From Gemmatimonadetes bacterium SCN 70-22 (GTDB lineage Bacteria > Gemmatimonadota > Gemmatimonadetes > Gemmatimonadales > Gemmatimonadaceae), in contig MEDZ01000004.1 of the NCBI GenBank assembly GCA_001724275.1, positions 207,199-271,198 of the forward strand: a stretch of 64,000 nucleotides of DNA. The letters are read 5' to 3'. The translations under genes and the position numbers were made by a program. How positions within the stretch are numbered: the first letter of the stretch is position 1; each line of letters opens with the position of its first letter. Below are positions 54,925-63,321 of the stretch, one piece after another. Below the pieces are notes generated by a model, which was not told the DNA's origin, searched no databases, and saw only the letters and a list, made by a program, of their open reading frames with translations.

Positions 54925-55984
54925 CGTTTCGCGGCTCGCGATCGCCCGCGCCGGCGCTCGCCGTGTGGGCATCCTCCGCCTCGCGCTCGGCGCGTTCCAC
55001 CGCCTTGCGCAGCGCGAGCAGCTGGCTCCACCAGGCGGCCGTGAGCGCGTCGAGCCCGGTGCGGGCGGCGGCACTGATCGAGTACTTCCCGAAGGCGCCC
55101 GGCGCCTCGATCTCGGGGACGTAGTCCTCCCCCAGCAGGTCGAGCTTGGTGAAGACGACGCAGTGCGGCTTGGCGGCGAGTTCGCCGGAGTACTGCGCGA
55201 TCTCGTGCCGGAGCTTGTCGTACTCCTCCTGCCAGTCCATGGCGTCGATCGGGACCAGGAAGGCGAGGATGCGCGTGCGCTCGATGTGCCGGAGGAACTG
55301 GAGCCCGAGTCCCTTCCCCTCGTGCGCCCCCTCGATGATGCCCGGGATGTCGGCGACCACGAAGGTCCGGTGGTCGCTGAGCGCCACGACCCCCAGGTTG
55401 GGCTGCAGCGTGGTGAAGGGATAGTCGGCAATCTTGGGACGCGCCGCCGAGAGCACCGACAGGAGCGTCGACTTCCCGGCGTTCGGCTGCCCGACGAGCC
55501 CGACGTCGGCGATGAGCTTGAGCTCGAGGTCGAGGGTCCGCGCCTCTCCCTCCTCACCCGGCTGCCACTCGCGCGGGGATTGGTGCGTGCTGGTGGCGAA
55601 GAAGGCGTTCCCCTTGCCGCCTCGCCCCCCCTTCGCGACGACGACCTGCTGGCCATGCGCGAGCACCTCGCCGATGAAGGCGCCGCTGTCGTGATCGCGG
55701 ATGACGGTCCCCGGGGGGACGGGGAGGACGACGTCGTCCGCCGAACGCCCGGTCTTGTTGCTCCCCATCCCATGCTCGCCGCGCTCCGCCTCCCAGTGGT
55801 CGCGATAGGTGTAGTCGAGCAGGGTGGCGAGGTTGCGGTCGCCGCGGACGATGACGTCGCCGCCGCGCCCGCCGTCGCCGCCGTCCGGACCGCCCATGGG
55901 GTAGAACTTCTCGCGGCGGAACGACGAGCAGCCGGAGCCGCCCGTCCCTGCCGTCACGCGAACGACCACATGATCAATGAACAT
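54902..55984 (-). CDS. obg: GTPase Obg
   Basis: Ribosome-assembly and stress-linked GTPase. 360 aa. Gly-rich OBG domain (MFIDHVVVRVTAGTGGSGCSSFRREKF...GGDGGRGG, 1-158). G1 is GQPNAGKST; the FTTLQPNLG switch, G3 DIPGIIEGA and G4 TKLD follow. The C-terminal extension is charged (EREAEDAHTASAGAG). Starts 11 nt within the upstream CMD-like gene. No rplU/rpmA nearby. Confidence 0.96.
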   Translation of the reverse strand: MFIDHVVVRVTAGTGGSGCSSFRREKFYPMGGPDGGDGGRGGDVIVRGDRNLATLLDYTYRDHWEAERGEHGMGSNKTGRSADDVVLPVPPGTVIRDHDSGAFIGEVLAHGQQVVVAKGGRGGKGNAFFATSTHQSPREWQPGEEGEARTLDLELKLIADVGLVGQPNAGKSTLLSVLSAARPKIADYPFTTLQPNLGVVALSDHRTFVVADIPGIIEGAHEGKGLGLQFLRHIERTRILAFLVPIDAMDWQEEYDKLRHEIAQYSGELAAKPHCVVFTKLDLLGEDYVPEIEAPGAFGKYSISAAARTGLDALTAAWWSQLLALRKAVERAEREAEDAHTASAGAGDREPRNGDDDAGA

Positions 55985-56681
55985 CGTGCTGGGCCACGCG
56001 GGCGAGGAGGAGGCGATAGCGCTCGGGATTCTGCGGCGCCATGAGGTCGACGATGGCGTCGAGAACGGCGGACACTTCCGCGAGCGGGGCGCCGGCATTG
56101 AGGGCGCCACGAAGGTGTGAGTGCAGCTGGCGGTCCTGCCCCGCGGCCGCGCACGCCGCGACGATGCACAGCTCGCGCCGCCGCAGGTCGAGCTGGGGGC
56201 GCGACAGCACCTTGCCGTACCCCTCGACGATCATCCAGGCGTCAAGCGCGGGGTGGAGGGTGCGGATGTTGTGCCGGAGCCGCTCGTAGGTGGCGCCGTA
56301 GACGATGCGGCAGGTCCGCTGGCCTTCCTCGCTCCACCGGGGTGCGTCGTCGAAGCGCTCCCCGGCGTCCTCCCCCGGAGCGGGGCGCCCCGACACCTTC
56401 CGCCACTCGCGGGCGGCATTGAGCGTGCGGGGGAAGCCGGCGAACAGGTACGATTGCAGGATGACTTCCTCCACCCACTCGTGAGGGCAACACTCGGCCG
56501 CGCGCGCGAGGGCGCCGCGCACGACGAGCTCTTCGGCGGCGGCGATCGCCGCCGCCAGCCGGACGAGCGCGACGTGCGCGGCATCGAGCGCGTGGACGAT
56601 ATCGAGGGACGGTTCGTCGTTCGTCATCATGGCATTCCCGACGGGATCATCGCATTGCATCGAGCGCACGTCGTCAGGCAT
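55974..56681 (-). CDS. Carboxymuconolactone decarboxylase/AhpD-like protein
   Basis: Up to 235 aa. The central part has the CMD-type helical pattern: WVEEVILQSYLFAGFPRTLNAAREWRKV and, later, RRRELCIVAACAAAGQDRQLHSHLRGALNAGAPLAEVSAVLDAIV. Only single Cys residues occur at the usual CxxC spot, so peroxidase activity like AhpD is doubtful. The first ATG (56681) is coupled to the asparaginase-like stop; ATGs at 56630 and 56627 (MTNDEPSLD) fit the family's shorter length. Function uncertain. Confidence 0.7.
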   Translation of the reverse strand: MPDDVRSMQCDDPVGNAMMTNDEPSLDIVHALDAAHVALVRLAAAIAAAEELVVRGALARAAECCPHEWVEEVILQSYLFAGFPRTLNAAREWRKVSGRPAPGEDAGERFDDAPRWSEEGQRTCRIVYGATYERLRHNIRTLHPALDAWMIVEGYGKVLSRPQLDLRRRELCIVAACAAAGQDRQLHSHLRGALNAGAPLAEVSAVLDAIVDLMAPQNPERYRLLLARVAQHDVH

Positions 56682-57666
56682 CAATCACCCGGAGCTCGCC
56701 CACCACCTCGCCGCGCGTGTTCCGGATCCGGGTGCGCCCGAACTCCTGCAGCCGGGGCGGGAGGGGATCGGGGAGGGCGCCGTGCAGCTGCAGGAGTCGC
56801 AGGAGCGCCGGGTACTGGGCGCGCGAGGCCCCATCCTCCACCTTCACCACCATCCCCATCCCCTGCTCGAGCAGCGCGGCGGAGTGGATCCCCTCGGCGC
56901 CGACCTTGGAGATGATGCGCCCGGAGGTCTCCTCCACCAGGACGCTGTCGAAGCGGTCGGTCCCGCCGAACAGGAAGGGGCGCGTGCGCACCGCCCGTGC
57001 GATGCGCGACGCCAGCTCGTCGCCGCGCGTCGCGCTCGCGGCCAGCATCGCGTAGGCGCGCGCCATGTGCGCGAGGGGGAGCCCGAAGACGACGACCCCG
57101 CACCCGTCGACGGCGCGCTCGATCCGGTCGGCGGGCACGCCCGTCCAGCGCGACACCGACTCGAGTGCCGCGGCTTGCACCTGGTGCCCCTCGCGCTCGT
57201 AGCCGTGCGACGACCACCCGGACACGTGGGCGCGGGCCAGCATGGCGGCGTGCTTGCCGGAGCAGTTGTTGTGCAGCCGGGACGGGGCGTGCCCCGCCTC
57301 GCGCAGGAGCTTCACGCCGCGACGCGCTAGCGGCTCGTGCGGGCCGCACGCCAGGTCGCCCTCCTCCATCCCGATCGACGCCAGCATGCGTGCGGCCACG
57401 GCGACGTGCTCCGGCTCGCCGCCGTGCGAGGCGCACGCCAGGGCCAGCTCGTCGTCCTCCCACACCAGCTCATCGAAGCCTCCGGTCTCGAGGAGCGGCA
57501 TCACCTGGAACGGCTTGGCGCACGAGCGCCACGGCGCCACGAGGAACGGGTCGCGCGTGCTCCCGACCAGCCCCGACGTCGCGTCCCAGACGGCCGCGTG
57601 CACGCGGTGGCGCGACTCGATGGAGTGGCCACGACTCACGATGACGTCGAGCTGGTAGGTCTGCAT
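56674..57666 (-). CDS. L-asparaginase II-type protein
   Basis: 330 aa. Resembles the Rhizobium-type (thermolabile) asparaginase family rather than the E. coli enzymes: WRSCAKPFQ, ASHGGEPEHV, LHNNCSGKHAAML, VDGCGVVVFGLPL and RFDSVLVEETSGRIISKVGAEG. It would hydrolyse asparagine to aspartate, which could feed the aspartate pathway encoded elsewhere here; that link is speculative. Divergent from hldE with a 132-bp gap. Confidence 0.82.
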   Translation of the reverse strand: MQTYQLDVIVSRGHSIESRHRVHAAVWDATSGLVGSTRDPFLVAPWRSCAKPFQVMPLLETGGFDELVWEDDELALACASHGGEPEHVAVAARMLASIGMEEGDLACGPHEPLARRGVKLLREAGHAPSRLHNNCSGKHAAMLARAHVSGWSSHGYEREGHQVQAAALESVSRWTGVPADRIERAVDGCGVVVFGLPLAHMARAYAMLAASATRGDELASRIARAVRTRPFLFGGTDRFDSVLVEETSGRIISKVGAEGIHSAALLEQGMGMVVKVEDGASRAQYPALLRLLQLHGALPDPLPPRLQEFGRTRIRNTRGEVVGELRVIDA

Positions 57667-57798
57667 CCCTGGGAGGTGCGAGGAACGAGCGGTCGAAGCG
57701 GACCGGATGCGCGGAAGATAATCGGGGGCGGAGCCGATCTGGGCCGGACGCCACCCTCCGTTGACCCATCGGGACGCCCCGCCCTAGCTTCCCCCGCC

Positions 57799-58809
57799 AT
57801 GTCCTCCTCCTCCCCCGCCTCGCATCTCTCGCGCGAACGCCTGGCCGTGCTCCTCGACCGCATGCGCGGCCGGCGCGTGGCCGTGGTCGGCGATGCCATG
57901 CTCGACGTCTACCTCCGCGGCGACGTGGAGCGCATCTCCCCCGAGGCCCCCGTCCCGGTGGTGCGCGTGCGCGACCGCAAGTATGCGCTGGGGGGCGCCG
58001 CCAACGTCGCGCAGAACGTCGCGGCCGCGGGCGCGCACGGCACGCTGGTCGCGGTGGTCGGCGACGACGACGGGGGCGAGCGCCTGCGCCGCATGCTGCG
58101 CGAGATGGGCTCCGACGACAGCGCGCTGATCGCCATCGCCCGTCCCACCACGACCAAGACGCGCCTGGTGGCGCGCTCGCAGCAGGTGGTGCGCTTCGAC
58201 GAGGAAGACGACCGCGACCTCACCCCGGCCGACATCGCGCGGGTCGTCGCGGTGCTGGACGACGTCCTCACCTCGGCCGACGCCCTGGTCCTGGAGGACT
58301 ACAACAAGGGCGTGCTGGTGGCCGACGTCATCGCCCACGCCATCGCTCGCGCCCGCGCGCGGGGGGTCCCGATCATCGTCGATCCCAAGTTCCGCAACTT
58401 CTTCGCCTACCGCGGGGCGACGGTCTTCAAGCCCAACCGCCGCGAGCTCGAATCGGCGTTAGGCGCGGCCGTGCACCTCGACGACGCGGGCGCCCTCCCC
58501 GCCACCCTCGAGCGCCTCGGGGCCCAGCACCTCCTCCTGACGCTGGGCGAGCGGGGCATGGCGCTCGTCTCCCCGGACGGCCAGGTGCAACGCATCCCGA
58601 CGACGGCGCGCGAGGTATACGACGTGGTCGGCGCCGGCGACACGGTGACCGCCTACCTGGCGACCTCGCTGGCCGCCGGGGCCACCGCGATGGAGGCGGC
58701 GGTGGTCGCCAACTTCGCCGCCGGGGTCGAGGTGGGGAAGCTGGGGGCGGCGACCGTCACCCCGCAGGAGATCCTCGCCGCGTACGACCTGAACGCGCGC
58801 GAGGGGTGA
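57799..58809 (+). CDS. D-glycero-beta-D-manno-heptose-7-phosphate kinase (HldE kinase domain)
   Basis: PfkB/ribokinase-family kinase, 336 aa. VAVVGDAMLDVYLRGDVERISPEAPVPVVRV, YALGGAANVAQNVAAAG, LEDYNKGVL and the anion-hole and catalytic motif VVGAGDTVTAYLA identify the HldE/RfaE N-terminal domain. There is no cytidylyltransferase domain, so this is a split, single-function enzyme (HldA-like) for LPS core heptose. SALGAAV encodes Leu-Gly by TTA-GGC within the octamer. A strong hairpin follows the stop. Confidence 0.92.
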   Translation: MSSSSPASHLSRERLAVLLDRMRGRRVAVVGDAMLDVYLRGDVERISPEAPVPVVRVRDRKYALGGAANVAQNVAAAGAHGTLVAVVGDDDGGERLRRMLREMGSDDSALIAIARPTTTKTRLVARSQQVVRFDEEDDRDLTPADIARVVAVLDDVLTSADALVLEDYNKGVLVADVIAHAIARARARGVPIIVDPKFRNFFAYRGATVFKPNRRELESALGAAVHLDDAGALPATLERLGAQHLLLTLGERGMALVSPDGQVQRIPTTAREVYDVVGAGDTVTAYLATSLAAGATAMEAAVVANFAAGVEVGKLGAATVTPQEILAAYDLNAREG

Positions 58810-58816
58810 CGCCGCG

Positions 58817-58845
58817 CCCGCGCCGGCCTCCCCCGGCCGGGCGGG
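58817..58845 (+). terminator. Terminator hairpin after the heptose kinase gene
   Basis: CCGGCC (58823-58828) pairs with GGCCGG (58835-58840), extended by CCCGC/GCGGG. It is followed by ACTCTTCTC, a weak pyrimidine tract, 8 nt after the stop. Confidence 0.65.
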
Positions 58846-58887
58846 ACTCTTCTCGCGGCGTGGCGTGGCGAGTATCCTTGCTGGCGC

Positions 58888-58961
58888 GGGCCCTTAGCTC
58901 AGCCGGTTAGAGCAGCGGACTCATAATCCGTCGGTCCTGGGTTCGAGCCCCAGAGGGCCCA
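58888..58961 (+). tRNA. tRNA-Met (anticodon CAT), probable elongator
   Basis: 74 nt: acceptor GGGCCCT/AGGGCCC, D arm AGCTCAGCCGGTTAGAGC, anticodon stem GCGGA/TCCGT with loop CTCATAA, T arm TGGGTTCGAGCCCCA, discriminator A. No initiator-type C1-A72 mismatch, so elongator Met or a lysidine-modified Ile-CAU tRNA. Its 3' half is the likely attachment site of the adjacent integrase element. Confidence 0.95.
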
Positions 58962-59028
58962 CTGGGTAATTCCGGTGTCTTGGACATCGCGTTAGGCTCC
59001 ATGGTGGGGCTGGTGGTGGGGTGATCGC
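58962..59028. other. Probable att junction of an integrated element
   Basis: 67 bp between the tRNA 3' end and the integrase stop. It contains one CGTTAGGC octamer (58990). Left boundary inferred from a tyrosine integrase pointing at a tRNA; the second att copy would lie beyond position 64000. Confidence 0.5.
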
Positions 59029-60117
59029 TCACTCCGCCACCAGCGCTTTCCGGATCGCATCAGCCGCCCGTCGGCTCGATTCGATTCGGGCGTAGTCCAT
59101 CGTCATCGTCGGATCTTCGTGGCGGGCGTGCGCCTGCACGTCGGCCAACGGGGCCCCGCCGTCCAGCGCCAGGCGAATGCTCAGGTGCCGGATGTCGTGC
59201 AAGCGGATCTCGGGGCGCCCGCAGGCCTCGGCCGCGCGCTTCCAGTGCTCCCGGACCCACTTGTACTGCCGCGGCGCCGGGATCCCGGCCTCCACCCAGT
59301 GCCAGTCGTCCGCGTGCACCGCGACGGCCGCTCGGCTGCCGACGGTCTTGGTGCCGGGCACGAGGATCAAGTGCTCGGCCTTGTCGAGGTTCGCCGGCGT
59401 ACAGCGGAAGTACTCCCCGCCGTCACCCGCCCGCATGCCCGTGAGGAGCAACGTCCAGTATGTGGGGCGCACGAGTGCCGGCGTCTTCGCCACCATCTGC
59501 CGGAAGAGGTGCAACGAGAGCATGGCCAGCCGCGAGCGCGGCTCCCGCGCCTTCGGGATCTTCGCGACCAGCTGGCGCCGCTCGGGGGCGTAGACGTCGC
59601 CGTAGTAGAGCGTCAGCGCGTGCGAGAGCATGCGCACGAGGTGGTTCCAGTCGCTCGCGCTCCCGCCCCACTGCGTACGCAGGGCGGACCAGTTGACCGC
59701 CTGCAGGGTGCGCATGCTCGCGTGCTCGCCCAACACCCCGGTGCCCTTGAGCTTCGCCAGCGAGAGCCGGTAGCGCTTCTTCGTCTTCTCGCCCGCCGTC
59801 CCCATGGCGATGCAGGCCTCCAGCACATCCCAGAGGCTGCGCCGGTCGGTGATCTCGCGCAGCGCGTCCGGGACGTACAGGCGCCGTTCTTCCTTGGCCG
59901 CGACAAGATCGAGGATCGTGATCTCCCCCGCCTTGAGGGCGCGGATGAGCGCGAAGCGCCCGGCGCGATGCAGCTCCACGAGGAGGGCCTCGCGCACCAG
60001 CGCCTCGCGCTTCTGCCCCGTCCAGGACGACGCCTTGATGCGGAGCGCCCGCCCGTCCATACGAAATTCACGGTCGATGACCCAGTCGGAGCCGGGCGTC
60101 GGCTTGTAGACGCTCAT
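59029..60117 (-). CDS. Tyrosine recombinase/phage integrase
   Basis: 362 aa. The catalytic set is visible: R229 in LTGMRAGD, K257 in VPGTKTVG, H307 and R310 in LHDIRH, H333 in HARHED and nucleophile Y342 in MDYARI. The N-terminal 190 residues hold an arm-type and core-binding helical region. It ends 67 bp from tRNA-Met(CAT) and is read towards it, the usual layout for an integrase using the tRNA 3' end as attB. First gene of the mobile segment. Confidence 0.93.
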   Translation of the reverse strand: MSVYKPTPGSDWVIDREFRMDGRALRIKASSWTGQKREALVREALLVELHRAGRFALIRALKAGEITILDLVAAKEERRLYVPDALREITDRRSLWDVLEACIAMGTAGEKTKKRYRLSLAKLKGTGVLGEHASMRTLQAVNWSALRTQWGGSASDWNHLVRMLSHALTLYYGDVYAPERRQLVAKIPKAREPRSRLAMLSLHLFRQMVAKTPALVRPTYWTLLLTGMRAGDGGEYFRCTPANLDKAEHLILVPGTKTVGSRAAVAVHADDWHWVEAGIPAPRQYKWVREHWKRAAEACGRPEIRLHDIRHLSIRLALDGGAPLADVQAHARHEDPTMTMDYARIESSRRAADAIRKALVAE

Positions 60118-60129
60118 GGCGTGGCCCTA

Positions 60130-60840
60130 CTACCGCAGCGCGTTGAGGGACTTGAGCGCGAACACTTCGCCCGTCGCCTCGCGCGCCACGAACCCGGCCG
60201 CGTACGCGCGATCCGCGATGTCGAGCGCGTAACGCTCGACCTTCGCGGCGAGATCGCGCAGCAGGATCGCCTCGTCGTCCACATCCTCGCGATCGCGCCG
60301 CACGTGGCGCCGCACGAGGCCGCGCAGCTCGTTGGCGATCCCCGACTGCACCTCGTCGGAGGTCGCGAGCGGGATCTCCGCCTGCGTCTCCAGCTGTGGC
60401 GCCACGTCCTCGGAGAGGGCCAGGGCATCGTGCTCCATCGTACGCGCCTCACGCGTGTAGCCCTCGTCCGAGACCTTCTTCGCGATCGACTTGAGCGCGC
60501 TGATACGATCCACGATGGCGACCTTCACCAGGCGCCAATGGTGCGGCGTCGGAAGCTCCAGCGTGGGCGAGAACTCCTTCGGCGGCTCCTGCAACAGCGT
60601 GGGATCCTCGGACAGCTCGCGCTGGTCCGGGTCGAGGGTCGCGCCGTCCCCGAGGGCGTCGGACGCGTCGGCGTCCGGCGGCCCCGCGTCCTCGAGGTCC
60701 TCGAGGTCTTCGAGGTCTTCCAGTGTGGCGCCGGGATCGGCGGCGAACGCGGTGAGCTTCGCCGCGTCCTCTGCCAGGGCGTCGTTCAACATCGTGTCGG
60801 TACTGTGGTGCCCGTTGAGGCGCAGCGTCCGCTTGGTCAT
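60130..60840 (-). CDS. Hypothetical phage-region protein with acidic repeat
   Basis: 236 aa, not recognised. Notable LEDLEDLEDLED run near residues 41-52, encoded by a CCTCGAGGT-type DNA repeat. The C-terminal half is helical and charged (VAIVDRISALKSIAKKVSDEGYTREARTMEHDAL, DDEAILLRDLAAKVERYALDIADRAYAAGFVAREATGEV). Coupled by ATGA to the HNH-like gene upstream and 12 bp before the integrase. Confidence 0.6.
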   Translation of the reverse strand: MTKRTLRLNGHHSTDTMLNDALAEDAAKLTAFAADPGATLEDLEDLEDLEDAGPPDADASDALGDGATLDPDQRELSEDPTLLQEPPKEFSPTLELPTPHHWRLVKVAIVDRISALKSIAKKVSDEGYTREARTMEHDALALSEDVAPQLETQAEIPLATSDEVQSGIANELRGLVRRHVRRDREDVDDEAILLRDLAAKVERYALDIADRAYAAGFVAREATGEVFALKSLNALR

Positions 60841-61292
60841 GGCTCGATTGGTTGTGGGAGAAGTGCTACGCTGGGGCGACGGTCGAGATCGATGCGGTGC
60901 AGTTGCATGTGGTGTTTTCGGCAGAGCCACACCACGACGAACGGCTCGTTGTAGTCGGGATGGTGGGCGTCCACCTTCGATGCGCCGCACACCTCGCACG
61001 GCCCTTTCGACATGCGTCCCGCTTTCAGTTCGTTCGCCACCGTACGCATGGCTCGCAGCTTCACAGGATCACGCTTCAGTCCATTGAGATTGGCGACGAG
61101 TGCACGCACGGTGTCGAACTGGTATCGGTCACGGTCGTATCGCTGGTACTGTTGCAGGCGGCGCTCTCGGTTGTCCTGCACATCCCTCCGCGTGCACCGC
61201 CTGCACTTGTTGAGGTGACCGTCAGCCATCCGAGGATGACGGTAGAACTGCGACAGCGGCTGCACCTCACCGCACTTGAAGCATCGCTTCAT
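60837..61292 (-). CDS. Zinc-finger/HNH-type protein
   Basis: 151 aa from ATG 61292 (MKRCFKCGEVQ); an in-frame GTG two codons earlier is possible. The N-terminal zinc finger CFKCGEVQPLSQFYRHPRMADGHLNKCRRC is common in phage HNH proteins. The C-terminal CEVCGASKVDAHHPDYNEPFVVVWLCRKHHMQLH matches an HNH-like metal and nuclease pattern. Possible packaging-associated or homing nuclease; activity not certain, since the central Asn of HNH is only approximate. Confidence 0.7.
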   Translation of the reverse strand: MKRCFKCGEVQPLSQFYRHPRMADGHLNKCRRCTRRDVQDNRERRLQQYQRYDRDRYQFDTVRALVANLNGLKRDPVKLRAMRTVANELKAGRMSKGPCEVCGASKVDAHHPDYNEPFVVVWLCRKHHMQLHRIDLDRRPSVALLPQPIEP

Positions 61293-61304
61293 GGCCACTG
61301 TCGC

Positions 61305-62390
61305 TCAGTCAAAAGGGAGCTCGTCGGGGTCGGGCTCGAGCGTCTTCTTGGGGAACTCGCTGAACTGGCGGTTCTCGAGGACCGTCTCGATCGCCGCGAT
61401 CAACGGCTTGTACTTGGGGTCATTGGCCTCGATCGCGGCCTTGAGCTCCGCGGTCAGCTCGGCGTCGGTGAGATCCCCGAGTCGCACACCCCTGATCTTC
61501 TTGTCTTCGGCCCGCGCGTGCCCGGCGCGGGGCGTCTCCTCCTTCGGCGCCTCCGCCTCGCCCTTCGCCTCCTCCTTCGGCGTCTCGTCCTTGGGCGGCC
61601 ATTGCCCCGGCCACTTCCCTTCCTTGCACCAGCTGCCGTCGTCGTTCTTCTTGTTGCAGCTCCAGTCCGGCGTCTTCGGGTTCTTCTTGCTCGCCCGATT
61701 ATCCCGCATCGGCACGTTGTGCGTGGGGCAGATCGGCGCCGCGACCTTCGCTGGACCATTCGCGTCGTCACCGCCGCTGCTCACGCCCGTGTCCTCCACG
61801 TCCTGGGTGAACTCGTCGCTCAGGCCGTACGCGGTGAGCGTCGCCCCGACGAACGCGCGCTTCTGCGCCATCTTCAGGCACGTGTTCTCACTGTCGCGCG
61901 GCCGGTCGATGTACTTCGACTCCAGCGTCGAGCAGGCGCCGAGGCTCTCGCCGACGACGATCCCAGTCTCGCGGTGCACCAGCTCACAGCGCACGACGTA
62001 CCGGTAGACGCCGATCGAGGTCCCGCTCTCGATCGACCAGTCGCCGGTCCACTCCCGGTTCTTGTAGATCTTCTTGCGCTTGCTCCACTCGATGACCCGG
62101 TCGTGGTCGACCTGCGCCTCGAGCGTCGTGTAGTGCGGGATCACCCCGAACCCGACGTTGATGCGTTGCGCGCCGGGCTGCAGGAGGGACGGCTTGTCGA
62201 CGCCGGGGATGAGCCCGTAGTCGCGGCCCTCTTCCAGCACTTCCTTGATGAACGCGCGCATCTCGTTCTGCTGCGCGATGATCTGCGCCGGCGGTGCCAC
62301 GGGCTTGAGCAGCCCTAACGAGGGACGCGCCGCAACCGCGGTGCTCGGACTGGCCGTCGGCTCAACCGGAGCAAGGGCCGGGACACTCAT
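61305..62390 (-). CDS. Phage protein with IPG-KPxLLxPGA and KRAxVGATL motifs
   Basis: 361 aa from MSVPALAPVEP. The conserved core (about 45-185) includes GRDYGLIPGVDKPSLLQPGAQRINVGFG, VRCELVHRETGIVVGESLGACSTLESKY and CLKMAQKRAFVGATLTAYGLSDEFTQDVED. I recognise this layout from many phage and plasmid proteins of unassigned function that sit among recombination genes. A possible zinc ribbon (CPTHNVPM...WSCNKKNDDGSWC) and a Lys/Glu-rich linker follow. Possible ssDNA-binding or annealing role, inferred from neighbours only. Confidence 0.65.
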   Translation of the reverse strand: MSVPALAPVEPTASPSTAVAARPSLGLLKPVAPPAQIIAQQNEMRAFIKEVLEEGRDYGLIPGVDKPSLLQPGAQRINVGFGVIPHYTTLEAQVDHDRVIEWSKRKKIYKNREWTGDWSIESGTSIGVYRYVVRCELVHRETGIVVGESLGACSTLESKYIDRPRDSENTCLKMAQKRAFVGATLTAYGLSDEFTQDVEDTGVSSGGDDANGPAKVAAPICPTHNVPMRDNRASKKNPKTPDWSCNKKNDDGSWCKEGKWPGQWPPKDETPKEEAKGEAEAPKEETPRAGHARAEDKKIRGVRLGDLTDAELTAELKAAIEANDPKYKPLIAAIETVLENRQFSEFPKKTLEPDPDELPFD

Positions 62391-62674
62391 GGAGTCACTC
62401 CTGTCGCCACGACGGCGACGGTCGGCAAGGGTTCGACCACGAACGCGACGCACTCGCGCCGCTGGTCATCGAGGATGGAGAGAAACGGCAACTGCCGGAT
62501 CCGGGCCCGCGCGATCAGCCGATCCAGGCAGCCGCGCTGCTGGTCGGTCAACGGCACCGGCCACGGTCCGAGGCGGATGATGACGTACTCCTCCGATCTG
62601 ACGGCGGAGGGGGTGCTGGGGGGGCTGGTGGCGCCGGGGAGCCCCGACGCCACGGTGGACGCGAGTCCCGTCAC
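62387..62674 (-). CDS. Small hypothetical phage-region protein
   Basis: 95 aa from GTG 62674, coupled on both sides (GTGA with the upstream gene, ATGA with the downstream one). The middle (EEYVIIRLGPWPVPLTDQQRGCLDRLIARARIRQLPFLSILDDQRRECVAFVVEPLP) looks folded; no family recognised. Confidence 0.6.
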   Translation of the reverse strand: MTGLASTVASGLPGATSPPSTPSAVRSEEYVIIRLGPWPVPLTDQQRGCLDRLIARARIRQLPFLSILDDQRRECVAFVVEPLPTVAVVATGVTP

Positions 62675-63321
62675 CGGGCACCGTCCTTCGGGGCCATCGC
62701 CTTCGCGAACGGCTTGTCTTTGGGCAACTCGACGTGAATGCCGGGGATCTCGGTCTCGCCCGTCGACTCGACGTGCCCCTTGAGCAGCGACTTCGCCAGC
62801 GCCCAGCGGAGACGTGCGGGCGCGACGCATTCCCCGAGTCCCGCATCCACGATCTGGTTGACCTCGGAGCCGGTGAGGGTGACCGTGGCGGACACCGCCT
62901 CAGGCAGTCCCTGCATGGCCCAGTCGAGGACGGCGTCCTCGTCGAGGACCTCGACCTTGAGCGGCGACTGGCGCAGCCCGTAGGTGCCGAATCCCACCGC
63001 GCGGGACTTCTTCTTGGGGCCGAACTCCGACACCACGGCGAGCGCTTCGATCGCGCCCGCGAGGAAGGACTGACGCCGTTCGAGGCGCTCGATCTCGGAG
63101 CCGTAGATGCGCTCGAGCTGCTCGCGCTCGAGTCGCAGGGCGCGCTGCCGCTCGGCGATCTCCGCCTCCACACGGCCCAGCGCGCGGAGGAGCGTCGAGG
63201 CCTGCGCATCGCGCGCGGCCTGATCGTCGGGCGTCGCCGACACGTCGGCCGAGATGCCCAACGCGGCAAGCTCCGCCCGCTCGTCGGCGTCGTCGGTGAG
63301 CCAGGTCGGGAGGGCGGTCAT
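62671..63321 (-). CDS. Host-nuclease-inhibitor-like protein (Gam/Gp157 type)
   Basis: 216 aa from MTALPTWLTDD. A coiled coil (about 45-95, VEAEIAERQRALRLEREQLERIYGSEIERLERRQSFLAGAIEAL) is followed by GFGTYGLRQSPLKVEVLDEDAVLDWAMQ, then a helical LPEAVSATVTLTGSEVNQIVDAG and IPGIHVELPKD. This coiled-coil plus small beta module resembles Mu Gam and the siphovirus Gp157 group, which bind DNA ends or inhibit host exonuclease. Similarity judged by eye. Confidence 0.6.
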   Translation of the reverse strand: MTALPTWLTDDADERAELAALGISADVSATPDDQAARDAQASTLLRALGRVEAEIAERQRALRLEREQLERIYGSEIERLERRQSFLAGAIEALAVVSEFGPKKKSRAVGFGTYGLRQSPLKVEVLDEDAVLDWAMQGLPEAVSATVTLTGSEVNQIVDAGLGECVAPARLRWALAKSLLKGHVESTGETEIPGIHVELPKDKPFAKAMAPKDGAR

